Shown: one piece after another, positions 1-13,600 of the stretch
Layout of the letters: the number at the start of each line of letters is the position of its first letter
Numbering within the stretch: the first letter of the stretch is position 1
NCBI GenBank assembly: GCA_036362985.1
Contig: JAYGXS010000004.1
Coordinates: 33,849,007-33,913,006, forward strand
Reading direction: 5' to 3'
DNA: 64,000 bases
Source: Ligula intestinalis
Lineage: Eukaryota; Platyhelminthes; Cestoda; Diphyllobothriidea; Diphyllobothriidae
Program-made: the position numbers and the translations under genes
The notes under the pieces: model-generated
The model's database searches: none
The model's input: the letters and a program-made list of their open reading frames with translations, nothing else
Told to the model about the DNA's origin: nothing

Positions 1-1633
1 GCGGAATTTCTTCTATTATGCCAATAAAATTATGTCCTCAGCGAGCACAATTCTTATCTGGGGAACAACTTGAACGGAAACTAATTTGAAAAGGCGGCAA
101 AAAGCTGCTGCCTTGATAAACTTCCATAAACTCTTCCTTCAGCCTTCGATTGTATTTTGTTATTTATAACACTGTGGAGGTTGGAGTCCAAGCGGGAGTA
201 GGCTAGGCAAATATGAGGTGGAAAGTAGCCTGGAATGTAATTCAAGGGATATATTCATGCCCTCTGTACCTTCTGGGGGGAAGTTTGAGTATTGATTAGG
301 TAGGACGCATACTCTGGTCTACTCCTCTGGATTGTATCGACTGCCGGGGAGCCTAGAATACTTAACAATCTACGATGGCAACTTAGTCACCAAGTAATTC
401 CGTCCCGTGCTTTGTACTTCAAATGACCTGATAGTGGTGTGCTGAATTTACCGAATTGCCAAAATGCAGAGCCTTCTTGTGTTTCCTAGGGCCATTGTGA
501 CGATTTCATGCAATTTTGGCAATCGGGGGATAAATGTGGTGAAGCATTCGTCCCCACAAATTTTCCCGGCGTGTTTCCTACTCCTTCATTTGCTATTCAA
601 CTTTACCTTCGACCAGAACTGTGTCTTCTAGTAATATAAATTTGAATGCCGATACTATTGTGTCGGAAGTTGAGCAGATGCTTCTATTGGTTTGTCCATC
701 CCAGGATCTTAAACTAGGAATGAGTAGATAAACGTACGTTTTCACTTTTGAAACTCGCTCCTGTTAGTCAAGGTTTGCCGCATTATCTGCATCGGAACTT
801 TCTATCGACAAATTACAAAATTTCCCTCCATGTTTATTGCAGGGCCTTAGCAGATTTTATAAAAAAACTTCAACGGTTAGTATAGATAAATGACACGTCT
901 GAAACATTTACATTAAAATCAAGCTGCTGATTGAGACGACTGACTCAAATCCAGCCTAAGTCACCGGCTCACTCGTGCTGGATGTCACTCAACCGATTGT
1001 TATCCAATCAGCGAACGGTCTGGATAAACTGGTCACATGCAAAGTGGGAAGTCGTAGTCATGACCATTAGCTATCGTATCTACTATTCCACGCTTTCTTA
1101 TGTACTGACCCAGCTGAGCATGGCGGTACATACGTCACATGTGACGCAATAATATGGGTTGAACCAATTGTGAAAAAAAACTCGCGGCATTCAACACAAT
1201 TAACTAAATCTACCAAACCAACTTAATAATATGGGTTGAAGTGGAGTTCGCTGTGGTAATGCGAACATAGCAGCAGTCATCACAAGTTCCTGATTATCAA
1301 GCTGAAACTTAAATAGTTTCTACGTATTGTGGTCTACAGTAAACTTGTCTTGGGATGAAAACTGCGCATCAGTTAGCTGCTAACATTTGAATTAGACTGA
1401 TGGAAATTGCATGCCATCATCGAAGAGTAACGTAAAAGTGCGTGCATAGAAAGCCGGAGGTGCGGTGACTACCGATACATGCAACAAGTTTTCTCTGTCG
1501 CAGTCCCAAGTATAAAGATTCCACATTGAAAAATATCTCAGAACGATAAATCATTCAGCTTCGGCAAATATAACCGGAACAGTAGTTAGTACTGCGTTGG
1601 TGGGATGATGTTAGTAATGCTTATGTTAATGAT
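1..1633. other. unassigned DNA, no gene seen
   Basis: Only short open frames with no family resemblance and frequent stops on both strands. I see no terminal repeats, tRNA boxes or splice-consistent exon here. Likely intergenic or intronic. Confidence 0.5.
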
Positions 1634-1655
1634 GCTGCCGCCGCTGCTGCTGCTA

Positions 1656-1692
<37 letters not shown>
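1634..1692. repeat. compound trinucleotide microsatellite (GCY then ATG)
   Basis: A short run of GCT/GCC triplets passes directly into twelve uninterrupted ATG triplets (about 1656-1691). It does not sit in a plausible reading frame of any recognised gene, so it looks like an ordinary slippage-prone microsatellite. Confidence 0.95.
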
Positions 1693-4600
1693 GCATATGG
1701 TGATTCCACAATAAGACTATCGAACAATGTAGAACCTAGAATCAGTCTTCATTGAGCCCCAAAAGACAACGGAGCAAACGAGTCTAGTAAGCAAGCCAGA
1801 AAACGGGCTTCCAAGAAAGAGGATTTATGCCTCGAACTCTACAACAATCAGATGCAATGTGGTTTAAACGACTGCTTTAGCATTACTGGAGTCGGTGTTA
1901 TGTTGCCTTCACAGATCCCGAAAAAAGTTCAATCAAGGCCAATGTGCACGCCGGCTTTTGAGCTGTTGTCGCTATCGTTCCACTGAGGGATACAGACTAG
2001 TCTAGTGTATGCAATTTTTTAAATCATGTTGCATTTTTGATAGGCATTTTTCTGCCACGATTTGGCTGTTCGAAAAGTATCACAATGAGAAAACAGTAGG
2101 TGTGCTGACTTTTCACCAAAACCTGCCACCCGACCTTATCTATCGTACCTTGACGAAGTGTATAATAAACTACCGAGTATTTTCCGTTTTGTGGTGATTC
2201 GCCACGTCTATGACACTTTCCGTCAAGGAGTACTAAACAATCTGTCTAGGCCAGTACCACCCTTTCAACTATCACTGGTATTTAATTATTTACAGCCCTG
2301 TATGCGACACATCCGGGGATGCACAAAGAGCGAGCGAGAGAGTGAGAATAGACTTGCCAAACCTGGGGTGTGATGGCATCGTAGTACATTAGTTGACGTA
2401 AGCACACCTAGTGTGTGCGTTAACAAATTCATATTCCTGGACCCAAGTGATAATGGAGGCTTTGATCAAGTGAATGAGAACAGCAAATCTCCGGAATAGT
2501 GCTGCATGCATCCATTCATATTTTTATAATGTTTCCCTATAGTAGAGTTTGCTGTGGGTTCAGGCAATAAGAAAAATAGAAAATGTATTTGGAGCTTTTT
2601 GGTGTGCATGTGCACGACAAAGCAGCAAAAACGTGCCAAGAAAAGTGGCAAAAGCTGCTTTTCTCGTAAAATAAATAAAGGAAATTAGATAGGCTAGAAA
2701 GCCAGTAACCCTGGCAAATATTTTGAAAATACCTTTTCTGAGTTTGCATAGAAAGTAATCCTCAAAACATTGTAATTTTGTTCGGCAGCATAAGCCAGCC
2801 TTGCGACTATTTGTTTCATCCATGAACTCATCTACAGATATAAAAAGTTGGCATTCTTTGCGCTCTCAATCCACACGCTACTATCCTAAGATGTACAGTG
2901 TTCTAGGTCACATGTTTCATGTTTATAGCTGCACATGTGCACGTTAAGCGAAAAGGTATTTAGTCTTTAAAAGATTTTGCATCCAAATACGGTCACTTTT
3001 TCAGTCACATTCAAGCAGAAGAGACTTCTAATATTCTCCTGGGATGAATAACCTACCATAAACATAGACATCAGTACTATTCACGCTATTTAATTTGCGA
3101 TCTTGTCGTAATTATACGGGATAAGTGTGACTAGAGAGATTTTTAATCTTAGTGCACATTTTAATCTGCAATACTTTGATAGACGAATAATTTTGTTGGA
3201 GATGGTATCCTGTTGATTTTGAGCGATGCTTAAAGGCACGTCGTTCAGTGCTTTTCCTAAACTGACACTGGAACTTTTGACGCGATAATTACTTCAGACC
3301 TACAGCGGCAACGTACTACAACCTCTCTTATTCACCAAAGGAATGACGTACTTGTAGTTTTATGGAGCACCAAGACAACAACTTGCGATCTCAAACCGGG
3401 ACATCCCCCTAAAACGTTTAGACGATGGGAAGGGCCACCTTCGTGTGTTTTTGCCCGTAGCGGTTGACCGTATGTGAAGTTTTGGCATGCATGAGACAAA
3501 GCTTTCAGTGAAGGTCCCAAAAAAATTCACCATTTCACTGATGAATTTTGACGAGTCGGACTTTTGGTTACGTATTTTTTGGGATCGGTTCAAACAAGTG
3601 CAGGTTATAATGAAAATAAATTACAAATAAGACACATTTCATGCAAACCATTCAGGGGTTTCACAGGTCTGAGGCACTTTTACGTAAGTTCTTTCTTTGG
3701 GGAAGGAGGATTCAGAAGACTAAACCTTTTTCTTTACCTCAAAATATTAATATATGAAGTTGAAGTACACTCTTATGCATAAATCTTCCGAAATTTGGCC
3801 CAGGAATTGATGGGATTATTTTGAACTGAAATATATCGACTCTAACAAAATAACCGCATAGTGTACAAATTCCTCCAAAAGACAGGCCAATAGAGGCAGA
3901 AAGTAATATATAAGTATTGTTGTTTTACGGTAACCGCCCAGTACGGGTTATCTGATAGGTAATTCACCGAAAAACAAATTAATTTCACATCTCGGGGCTA
4001 CATGGGAAAGCTTTCGCAGAATTAAATACTCAAAGTTTGTCTATTACTTTTGGGGTAAACTAAAACGTTTAATATCAATAATTTGAATATTTAGCGGATG
4101 GTACATTGGAAAAGACGTTAGTTGACTTGACAAACCAAACAAATTACAGCTTTTTCATGCATCGACACAGAGTCTACACCGCACGTAAATAAAGATTCGG
4201 CTAGTATTTGCATCGCCATTTTCGAAAGATTGTCCAGTTTTCCCTTTTTAATTTCTGTAAAAGTAAAAATATGCGCAGTTGACGGTTGGTAGAAGACCGT
4301 AAGTGAGATTGATTGCTGAATGTGTAAGAAGACTGTATAAATGTCCGTGAGTGTCCCTTTTAAAGAAAATGCAAAATGCAAAGAACCGTTAAAAAGGACT
4401 TGTCAATGCTGGAAACGTGAATTTCATTCACTTGAAAGTTCAGATTTTCGTTCGAACCCATTTGGAATTTGTAATACTTGCTTACTTAGTTATTCGGATT
4501 TGAGCAACTAAGCAGTCACCACGCAAGTTGAACCTTGTAAATGCTGATCTCACCGTTCGGTCATTGCCCCTATTTCTAGCAGTGTTGTGTTTTGGAGTTG

Positions 4601-7600
4601 CGTGAATCTCCGAAATGTTATGCAAATACAAAGTCTTCATAAAAAATAAGACTTCTCGATCGCTTGGACAAAGTCTTAATCATTTTTTGCTAATTCGGAT
4701 AGAACTGGACGGATGGCAGCAAAAAGTGTAATAGGTGATCGAGATGCTTAGGTACAGACCTCCTGATGAAATTGGTAAAACTGATACTTGTGCCACCCAT
4801 TCTAAAAAGCCGAATGTTTACACGCATACGAAGATTTATGAAACTTCAGCCTGCACTTTTTGCACACAATTCGACATAACAGATTATATAAAGTACAGGG
4901 TGTTTCTGGTGTACATAAACTGTGTTGTTAGTGCTTGAAATCCATAGAAAATGCTAAAAAAGGCTCTTTGCAGTCTCTCGAGGGATTGATATCTGCATAT
5001 ATATCAAATCAAGCGGTTGGTAAAATGACTATCATGTTGTCATGATAACGTTTGATCGGATCCGCTTCTAATTGCACCTTCCATGGGGATTACCTCAGGC
5101 CACTTAATTTCCCCGCCGATATATTACCAGAATATCTTACATCTCGACTGTAATAACCCGATGGCTTTGTGATACATTCAGCTTAATCATTTTTAGTCTC
5201 TTCGAATTGAATCAGCCTCAAGCAGGAGTAGAAAAAACACTTCTTCCTTATTAACTTTGATGGGGAGACACTCCCAGGTTGCAACACGGGATCTACTAAT
5301 TACGCTGTATTGTGGGGCTCCTTCTGGAAGCTTTTAAGTTGTTATACAGTGGCTAGTAATGCCTGCAGTGAGAGACTACCGACAAAGATAGGGTACCCGA
5401 AACCGGGAGTCAGGCAAACCTGACAAACAATGGCTAACACACCAGCAACAGTCATTCCAATGTCCTCCCAGTATTTTGGAGGGTTTCCTCAGCAAATTTT
5501 ATCATGTTTTCGTTTACTCAGCCATTGATGTGGCCTATAGCAACAACAATGTCGTGTACTGTTAAAGAAGAACTTACAAGAAACTCGGCCGAACAGTCTG
5601 TTCTCTCTCCCCGATACCATTGGTTTATCGATAGCCTCCGGTCATTGATAATGAGGTTGGACACAATATTTGACTTCGCGGGCAAGACTTCGTCTTTAAG
5701 AGCTATAGCTATATTCGGTAGAAATTAAGGCCCGTGCTGATGTACTACAGCTCAAAAAGTCAACGACGTTCGAGTGTGTTACGAAGGTGGGACACCCCAT
5801 GCACTCACGGGCGCCGGCGAAATGAACAGGCCAACTGAGCCACGCTCACATTCAAGCCGCCCACGTTGGCTCATGTCCGCATCCAAGCCGCTCACGATGT
5901 GCTTCGAGCAAACGTGACGACCGCCCACACAGCGTTGCAAGTGACTACAGTCTAGAAGTTTCCAGAATGGCCGTTCGCACAACATATGCCATAGAAAGAC
6001 CAGCATCTTATATATACGCCTGATTGGACAAGCTAAAGAAGCCCGCAAACCCCGCTGTCTTTGTGTGGTGTTGAATAAGGCCAGTGCCACCAGAACCACT
6101 CTCTTACTTTCTTCTGCCTTCTAGTCGGGTAAGAAAAACTGAACTATAACAAATTCTCGGCCTCTATTCGGCTCAACGCAACAACCAAACTTCAAAATGA
6201 AGACAGCTCTAAGATAATCTGACCAAAAGATCTACGTTAAAATCAGGCATATCTTAGTGGAGAGGATCAAGTGAATGACCGTAGAAAAATCTTGCTATTA
6301 TAACGAAAGACGTTCCTCGGGAAAATAAGGTAAATTTATTCAGTATATGTTTCACACTGCTTCCCCAGCTCGTCTTCAGACTAGAGAGCATGTGCAATGA
6401 ACAAGTTAAATTGCAAACTTTCAGAAAAGATAAATAGTCAGCTGGTGTGAGCGCTGACCGACAGTTTTGGTTAATGTCAGTCCGTATTGCTCGTCTCTCG
6501 TATCTTCCATCCTTCCTTGAGATGTTTGTACATTCTATTTACCTCGACATGTCGGTTGCTTTACTAATCATCGGAGTGCATGGTCTTCAGAAATTCTCTG
6601 CCTTTTTGATGGGGGAAAACTCAGACTATACACGTTTTATCATTTTAATCGTTCACTACACATTCCCTCTAGTTTGAAGACGAGCTGGGGACCCACTCTG
6701 TAAAATTACTTGATCAAATTTACCTTGCTGTCCCAAAAATGCCTTTTTTTTTAATTGCATTTCTCGGGATGCTCGATATCCTATTTATACGAAATCTTGC
6801 TATTTCCGGGAACATGACTTGAAAGGAGCCCTAAGTACAGATGCACTTCCGCCGCGTTCGATGTCTTCGCTGGCTACACCTTTGAATGGCATTTGGGACT
6901 GACCTGCAGCAGAAAAAAGGAAGATTCCAAAGGGTATACGATCATTTGAAAAAAAAGAAACTGATTTGTCTGACAACTCTAATTCTACTTCAAACGTCCA
7001 CAACTCTTATTTTTTCCGTTTCCAATGACGTGATTTAGAGAGACAAAGAGAGAAACATAATATAAAATATAAGAAGTAAAACAATTATCGTTTCAATAAT
7101 CATACCTCCTTCAAATTGACTGATAGACAAAATTCAATTTTTTGGCAAGCAATCTGAAGGTGCAAGTTGACGGGAACTTTAAGTGAGCGTTAGACAGCCC
7201 AAGTTCAATTCGGCACAAGCCTTGTTCAGCACCGATCACGATTTTCTGCAGAGTTAAGGCAAAACTATACGTGCTTATTGGAAAAGGGCCAGCTGTCGGA
7301 GCGATCAGTCGCATCTAGTCTGGTAGAGCATTAAGAATATAATCCCAAATATTCTTGACGTGCAGTTGGGTTATAATTACCTGACTTAAGCAGATAATTG
7401 TGAGGTGGCCCCACAAGTCTCTGTTCTATTCACGGCAACCTCTCGCAGCCATTGTTTTTAGTAAAGAACCTAACTCATGCAAAATTGCGAAATCTGTGAA
7501 AGGTAGATAAGCACTTGCAAACTGGCTATGGACCAACCTTAATCAAATTTAAAACCTAAAAAACGATAAACGGTACTTATACTTAATTTTAAAATGTCAC

Positions 7601-10600
7601 CTTTTTTAGAGAAGCACCGAAAATTCAGAAAACATGAAAAAGGCATAATAACTGTAACGAATAGATGTAACCCTAATTGTCAGAGAAAAATCTTAAAATA
7701 CAATTTTGTGTTTATCAGAAGAAAGTTCATTGCGCAAAATAGTGTTATAGATTTTTTTGGTATTACGCTACGCACGAGGCAACTTAAATTGGAAAGCAAA
7801 TGGCGAATATTGCATCGTCTATTTCCTCTGGTTCATGACCTATTTAAGGGGAAAATGCATGTGAACTGACGTGACCCTCTAATGAAGTCAGACATGCACC
7901 CACAAAAATTCGTGCAAATTATTGTAAATGTTGAGGTTAGCTGTCAGATTACGCCCACCACAATGATAAGCTATTTTTTGTGGTCCTCAGATATGAACGC
8001 ATGGCCCGGCACCCACGGCATGGCCCGTGTTCACATCTGGACGATCAGAGTGTTTGCGTACACGGACTGGCTCCAAACACTGCCACGTAGGATCAAGGTT
8101 ACGGAATGTTTCACACTGTGCACTATCTGTAGACATGGGCAGTATCCTGGTTTTATAAATTCGCAATGCACATTACACGTAAACCATGGATTTGACCTTG
8201 CAGTCCGCAAGCGTGTTGAAGGAAGCACCCAGGCGCATTCTAACTATGAAGACAACTGTGTTGTCAACTTCATGCCCTCCAGTCTATCGGTAATAAACAC
8301 AGACTTGTTTACCGATTGCGTGAGCTACCTCATGAAACGTTAACCGAAATTCGGAAATGAGCGTTGGACTGGTAAAAAAATATTTCAGTGTGTTTATAGC
8401 GTGTAGAATTATATCCGGATATCTCAGTGTCGCTAGAGTGCTTGCTTTTAAATGCGCTTCATTAAAGTCTTTGCAAAACTGCAGTCGGTTTAAAAACGAC
8501 CACTTCCACAGCATACAGATTTCACATTGATTTTACATGCCCCTAGAAGTTCAAGTGTATGTGGCGAGGGATGAGAGTAAGCTACATTATTCCCTTACTC
8601 AACTGGGGATACATTAAGCGTGCTGAAATAGCGTGTTTCTTTCAATTAAAAAATACTCACAATTCTAGGGCTATTGTGATTCCAACCTGCAGACATACGT
8701 CAGCCTAGGATTTCTAGGCTACATGCTGTAGACTTTCCATGTAAAGTAAACCAGACATTTCTCTATGGTATGAAGGTTGCGTACATAGCTGACGCGTAGT
8801 ATTTTGCAATTGTTGTGGAAGATGCGGTAAGGCTTTGACTGATAAGGTACTGTTGAGATGTGTGAACGCAAAGGAATCTCTCAATTATAAAATTTTTTGT
8901 TGATAGAAAGTCCCCATTTACTGATTTATTTGACTGCTGACGCTAAGGAGGACACGATAGCAAACAGAAAGGCAACTGGTGCTCCATGTCTGCTCTAGAC
9001 TGATCAAATATTTTCTTATTTTGGTGTCTCCGCCTCCTGGCTACAAACATTACGCGTTATCACTTCGATGGAGGGTGTTTTACACCTTGAGGTTGTCTCC
9101 TCGTTGAGGTCTTTTTGTAGACAAAAAGGTAGAGCTGTCAATGTTGCCGGAAAGTTAGGTTGCATTTTTGGTGTAGGTGGCTTTTGACGTTCAAGGTAAG
9201 ACACAGACACAGTGCGTTTCCTCGCATTCCGAGGCTAGGGGTAAAGGGTATTAGGATTGGTGCCAGGTTAGGGTGAATAGAAGAAGTAAAGTTGCTGTTA
9301 TGGTTAGATTCATTGCTAACAGAAGATAACTCAATCTTCCTTAAATAAAGCCCAGTATCACGCCGATAGCCGGGGATTCCGTTCCCGTGTCCTACCAATA
9401 CCATGGCTGCAATTTTATGCGTTCCATTTTTGATTAGCTCTGGTTTAACTTGGCGGCCCAAGGTTGATCAAACCAATGACTAGTGTCTTCAATGTGCATT
9501 AGAAGCTGAGAAGAGTTCAGGTCTAACCTTCGAGTTTCCAAATTGCGAACTTGCGGATGGATTTGCGAATCTCATTCGAGTACTCGAACGTTTGTCGTTC
9601 CGATAGTCGCAGTTTCTTTTGAGGACCACTTATGAAGTGGGCGTCAACGGGGTGCACCAAATCGCAAAAAAGCGTGCGTGGTGCTATAAGCTATGGCCAT
9701 TCTGTTAAGATGTAAGAAGTCTTAACTTCTGGACATTCTCTAAGATGCAATCACCAGATGGTACGAATCGGATGAGGTAAACTGAGGTCTGCTGATAACC
9801 CTGAAACAACTGCCAACGTTTATTCGTAGAAAAGCTAATTTACATCTTAATCCTGATGTTGTCGCAAAGTACAGCATACGGCAGCCCGGCTGAGACTAAA
9901 AGCATATAAAAGAAAATTGGATGAATTCTGGCTGCAGAAATGTTTGCACTGACTCTACCTCCAGATCCTGCTTTGGGGCGAAAATCGCCAATGTCTGTCC
10001 AAACGCACAGTTCTCCCGCAAAGCAGTTCACACCATTAAAAGACAGATGTCTGTTAACGAAGCGCATCAACAAAAGTGACCTTCATAGTTCTAAAAAACG
10101 ACCGCTGCACCTACAATGGCCACTCCGCCCCATTTAGTATGCGGTGTATACACATTAATCATGTAAAAGTTTCAACACTGAACCTAAATAAGTTAATATG
10201 AGGAACTAGCCCAGCTACCTGTCACATCGAAACTGTTGGGGTATTTTCAGTATAAGGTCGTACAGACCGTAGGGATTTTGATTGACCAGCTGCCTTTCGA
10301 ATAGTGGACAAAAACGCTGACTACTGACTGATCAACTAAGAGAAAATTCGCCGGGTACTGCGTCTGTCGTGATTGAGAGACAAAGGATATCATGGAGTAC
10401 TGCCGCTCCTGATAGGCTCTACTTACCCACAATGTTAGCAAAGTTAAGGTACCTAGGGATCAACAGATGTGCAGCCACTGATAGATATTGGAACCATCAG
10501 TCAACGTGAATACTGTCGAGGATCGAGGTTAACTTGTGAAACCCACTAATATAAGGGTGAATTTTATAACATAAAACTGATTCAATACAGTCAATACTAA

Positions 10601-13600
10601 TGACAACAAGCTACTTAGTTACATCAGCTAAGTTATGGGAGGAGAAAGAGTAAATAAGTAAGGACTCCCAGTACAGGTTGCTCGCACGTAAAAAATAGTT
10701 TGAAAATCAAAGTTTGAGTGGCAAAAAAGCGATACAGGCTAGCAAAATCTTGCGCGACATGATCTCTCAGTAGTCACAACCGTTTTCTGTGATGCCAGAG
10801 GTCACTTAAGATGCCTTGCCAGATCGAACCTACAGTTGCCGCTTCCCCATTCCTAATGGGCTATGGAGGAAATTCTAGAGCTTTCTTTAAAGTAAAAACC
10901 AGTGCATTATACGATACAATGGAGTAAAAATTTACTATACAGTAAAAACTCACGGTTTATTCAAACAATCCTTCTCCCTGTTAGGAGCCAACTTTCCAAC
11001 GACAAAATGGATCAAGAGCGGCATCGGGGTGTCTCTCTGGACAACACTTGAATAAAAAACCCGTAAGTTACCGGTTCTGGACCTCCTGCTTTATGCTTTA
11101 AGGAGGTTATAGATCGGAATTTATGCGTTTATGTCAGTATGTTGTTTGCAAGACCCAATTACATGAATAAAAACCTCTGCAACCGGTTGCTCATCCATCC
11201 AAACAACAGCGATTGCAGGTGATGCGTGGCTAGGTAAATGTATAAGAGAATTATGTACACAGAAGTGAAACACAGGTCTGAATACGGCCATGAAGTTGCA
11301 AATAACGCTGCAACTTACTGCGGAGAATTAATGGTTCCAAGATAATTAAAAATGAATATACACTCGATTTGGGAATGCCAAGCATATTATTTGTAAGGGA
11401 AAGTATTCGTTTCAAATTTCGTAGGTAGAAAAAGCAAAGTACCGGAAGAGTCTGGTAAAATATCAAATACTTCAGTGCACTGAAGATTTTCAAAACGTGT
11501 TGGTAGGATAAGCGGTAGGTGTGGTTTCTACGACCAGATTCCAGTTAACTTGCAGGTATAGAAACGCAGTCCAATTCGTGATGCGCGTGGCCGTGCAATA
11601 TATTTCATGCGGGTACCAATTTCTGTTTTCCCCAAAAAATAAGTCCTGACCTTAACCACAACCTTAAAGCCAGTTCCGCCTTCCCTGAAATTAAGCGCAC
11701 ACCCACCTGCAGTAAGAGGACTTGGGCTATCATTGAGTGCACTGAGGGAAAGAGAGTCATAAAAACATATCTTCTGGGGTAAGCATTTTTCAAAACTCAC
11801 TACCCAAATATTTATTTTTGAAATTTTCAGCAGTGGCGGAAAGCTACATACTTTATAAAAAAGGGCTCATAAGTTTCAGTTGTAAGAGACATTTTTCTGA
11901 GGAAAAATATAATAAATCACCCTGATAACTCTGAAGCACAATGTACATTCGCAGCGTTTCCCGGACCCTAAAAAGTAATCAGTATGCGTTTACATCAAAA
12001 GCAGCCCCGCGTATGGGGTGACATTCAAGGAGGTACATATTCCCATAGCCCAACCCCAGGCCTTAAAGTAAACTCAATCGTACTCCTAAATCTTACCCAA
12101 CATAAATTATAAACTTCAAAATAAACCTAGCGTTAACCTTAGCTTTAATCACATCCGCACTTTATCTAGAATCTAAGGCCAGCTCACCTGTATAACCTTT
12201 CTTAGACGGAATCTGCAGATAATGGATTATAATCGAAAAGTTAAGCAAACTGTCCAGTTCGCATAAACTGAGTTTCTGACATACATTAGTAGTGAGCAAT
12301 TAAAAATAACTAATCGCAAAAAATTGGGAAGATTCCGTACAGCTTCACTGAATTATACTATGGAGTATGTGTGAATCCACAAAGACGCCTTATGTTGTTT
12401 AAAGCAGCATTAAATGCAAATATAATAGAAGTAATCATCCATAGTTTGTTGGTGGAAGTCTTCGTAGCCCTACATTAATGGATAATCTCAGTAATCTGAA
12501 GGTTGCCATTCTGAGTGAAAAAGCGGGTAGCAGGGAGTTTTTGATGAAGATAGAATGCAAGAACTGGAAAAAATATTTTATTGAGCTGACATTTCTTTGG
12601 AGACCGTCATATATAAGCGTGTTTGCTCCCTGATGATGGGTTAAAAACATCCGAAAAAATGAAATATTTGTTTAAGTTAATGAATGGTATTTTTCTCAGC
12701 CTGAGGAATTTAATGTAGATCTAGCAACGGTCGTCTTATGTGTATATATTTCTCCAGGGGGACAATTTATTTTTCTGCCTAAGATTTCTGCCTACGGATT
12801 CACTTCCCCAGCAGTTTGCTTATCTAGACAACACTTGTTGTACATGGCAGGTTTGCACAAATTTTGGCTGGAGCTTATTCCAAACCGTTCGGGACCTCGA
12901 CCAACTTAGTGATCTAGCTAAACCTACTTGTTTAAGTTTGCATTAGTTGTGATAATTAGACCTAATCTTACCTTCCTGTAGTAATCATGATATTTTGCCA
13001 TCTGACTGTCTGACTGTAAACGCTACTCATGACGCCCATTTAAGTTTTGTTTTGAATGCTTCCCGTTGTTCACTACTTCATTTGAAACACTGGCAAAAAT
13101 GCAATCGCTCAGAGCAATCCTAAAGAAAACTTTTTTCTTGAATATTTGAATCTGATTGCAAGCAAGATATCAAGGATGGACATTTTTAAACTGCAGCTTT
13201 TCAGGCAACGCAGGGTTTGTGTGGCAGGTCATTAAAACGTACATTACTAGGCACAGTTGGTATGTTTTGTGGCCTTGCTACATGGCTTGCTAATGAAAAA
13301 AATATTTTTTTTGCATAGGATTGAATCACTTAAGAAGGTAGCCATTTCGGCCGTCCACTTCGACGGTGTTCAGCGCGATCTTTAGCAAGCTGACGGCAAA
13401 TGAGGTGGCTCGCGTTGTCTTATAGTGAAAGAACCCAGTTTAAAGAAAGAAGTCACGACCGGAGATAGGATGGTACCTCATGCGGACGCCCCTCCAATGG
13501 GTGCCACAACAAGATCCGATCAGGTTCTTGCTTACATTGGAACGACATAAAGGTCATATTAAAAAGGAATCATTACAGCCTGACTCTCAGTCCGCCCGTC

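Noticed and set aside
7882..8343. 153-codon open frame as a gene
   Set aside because: No recognisable domain, no splice partners, and its length is not decisive in this base composition; left as unassigned.
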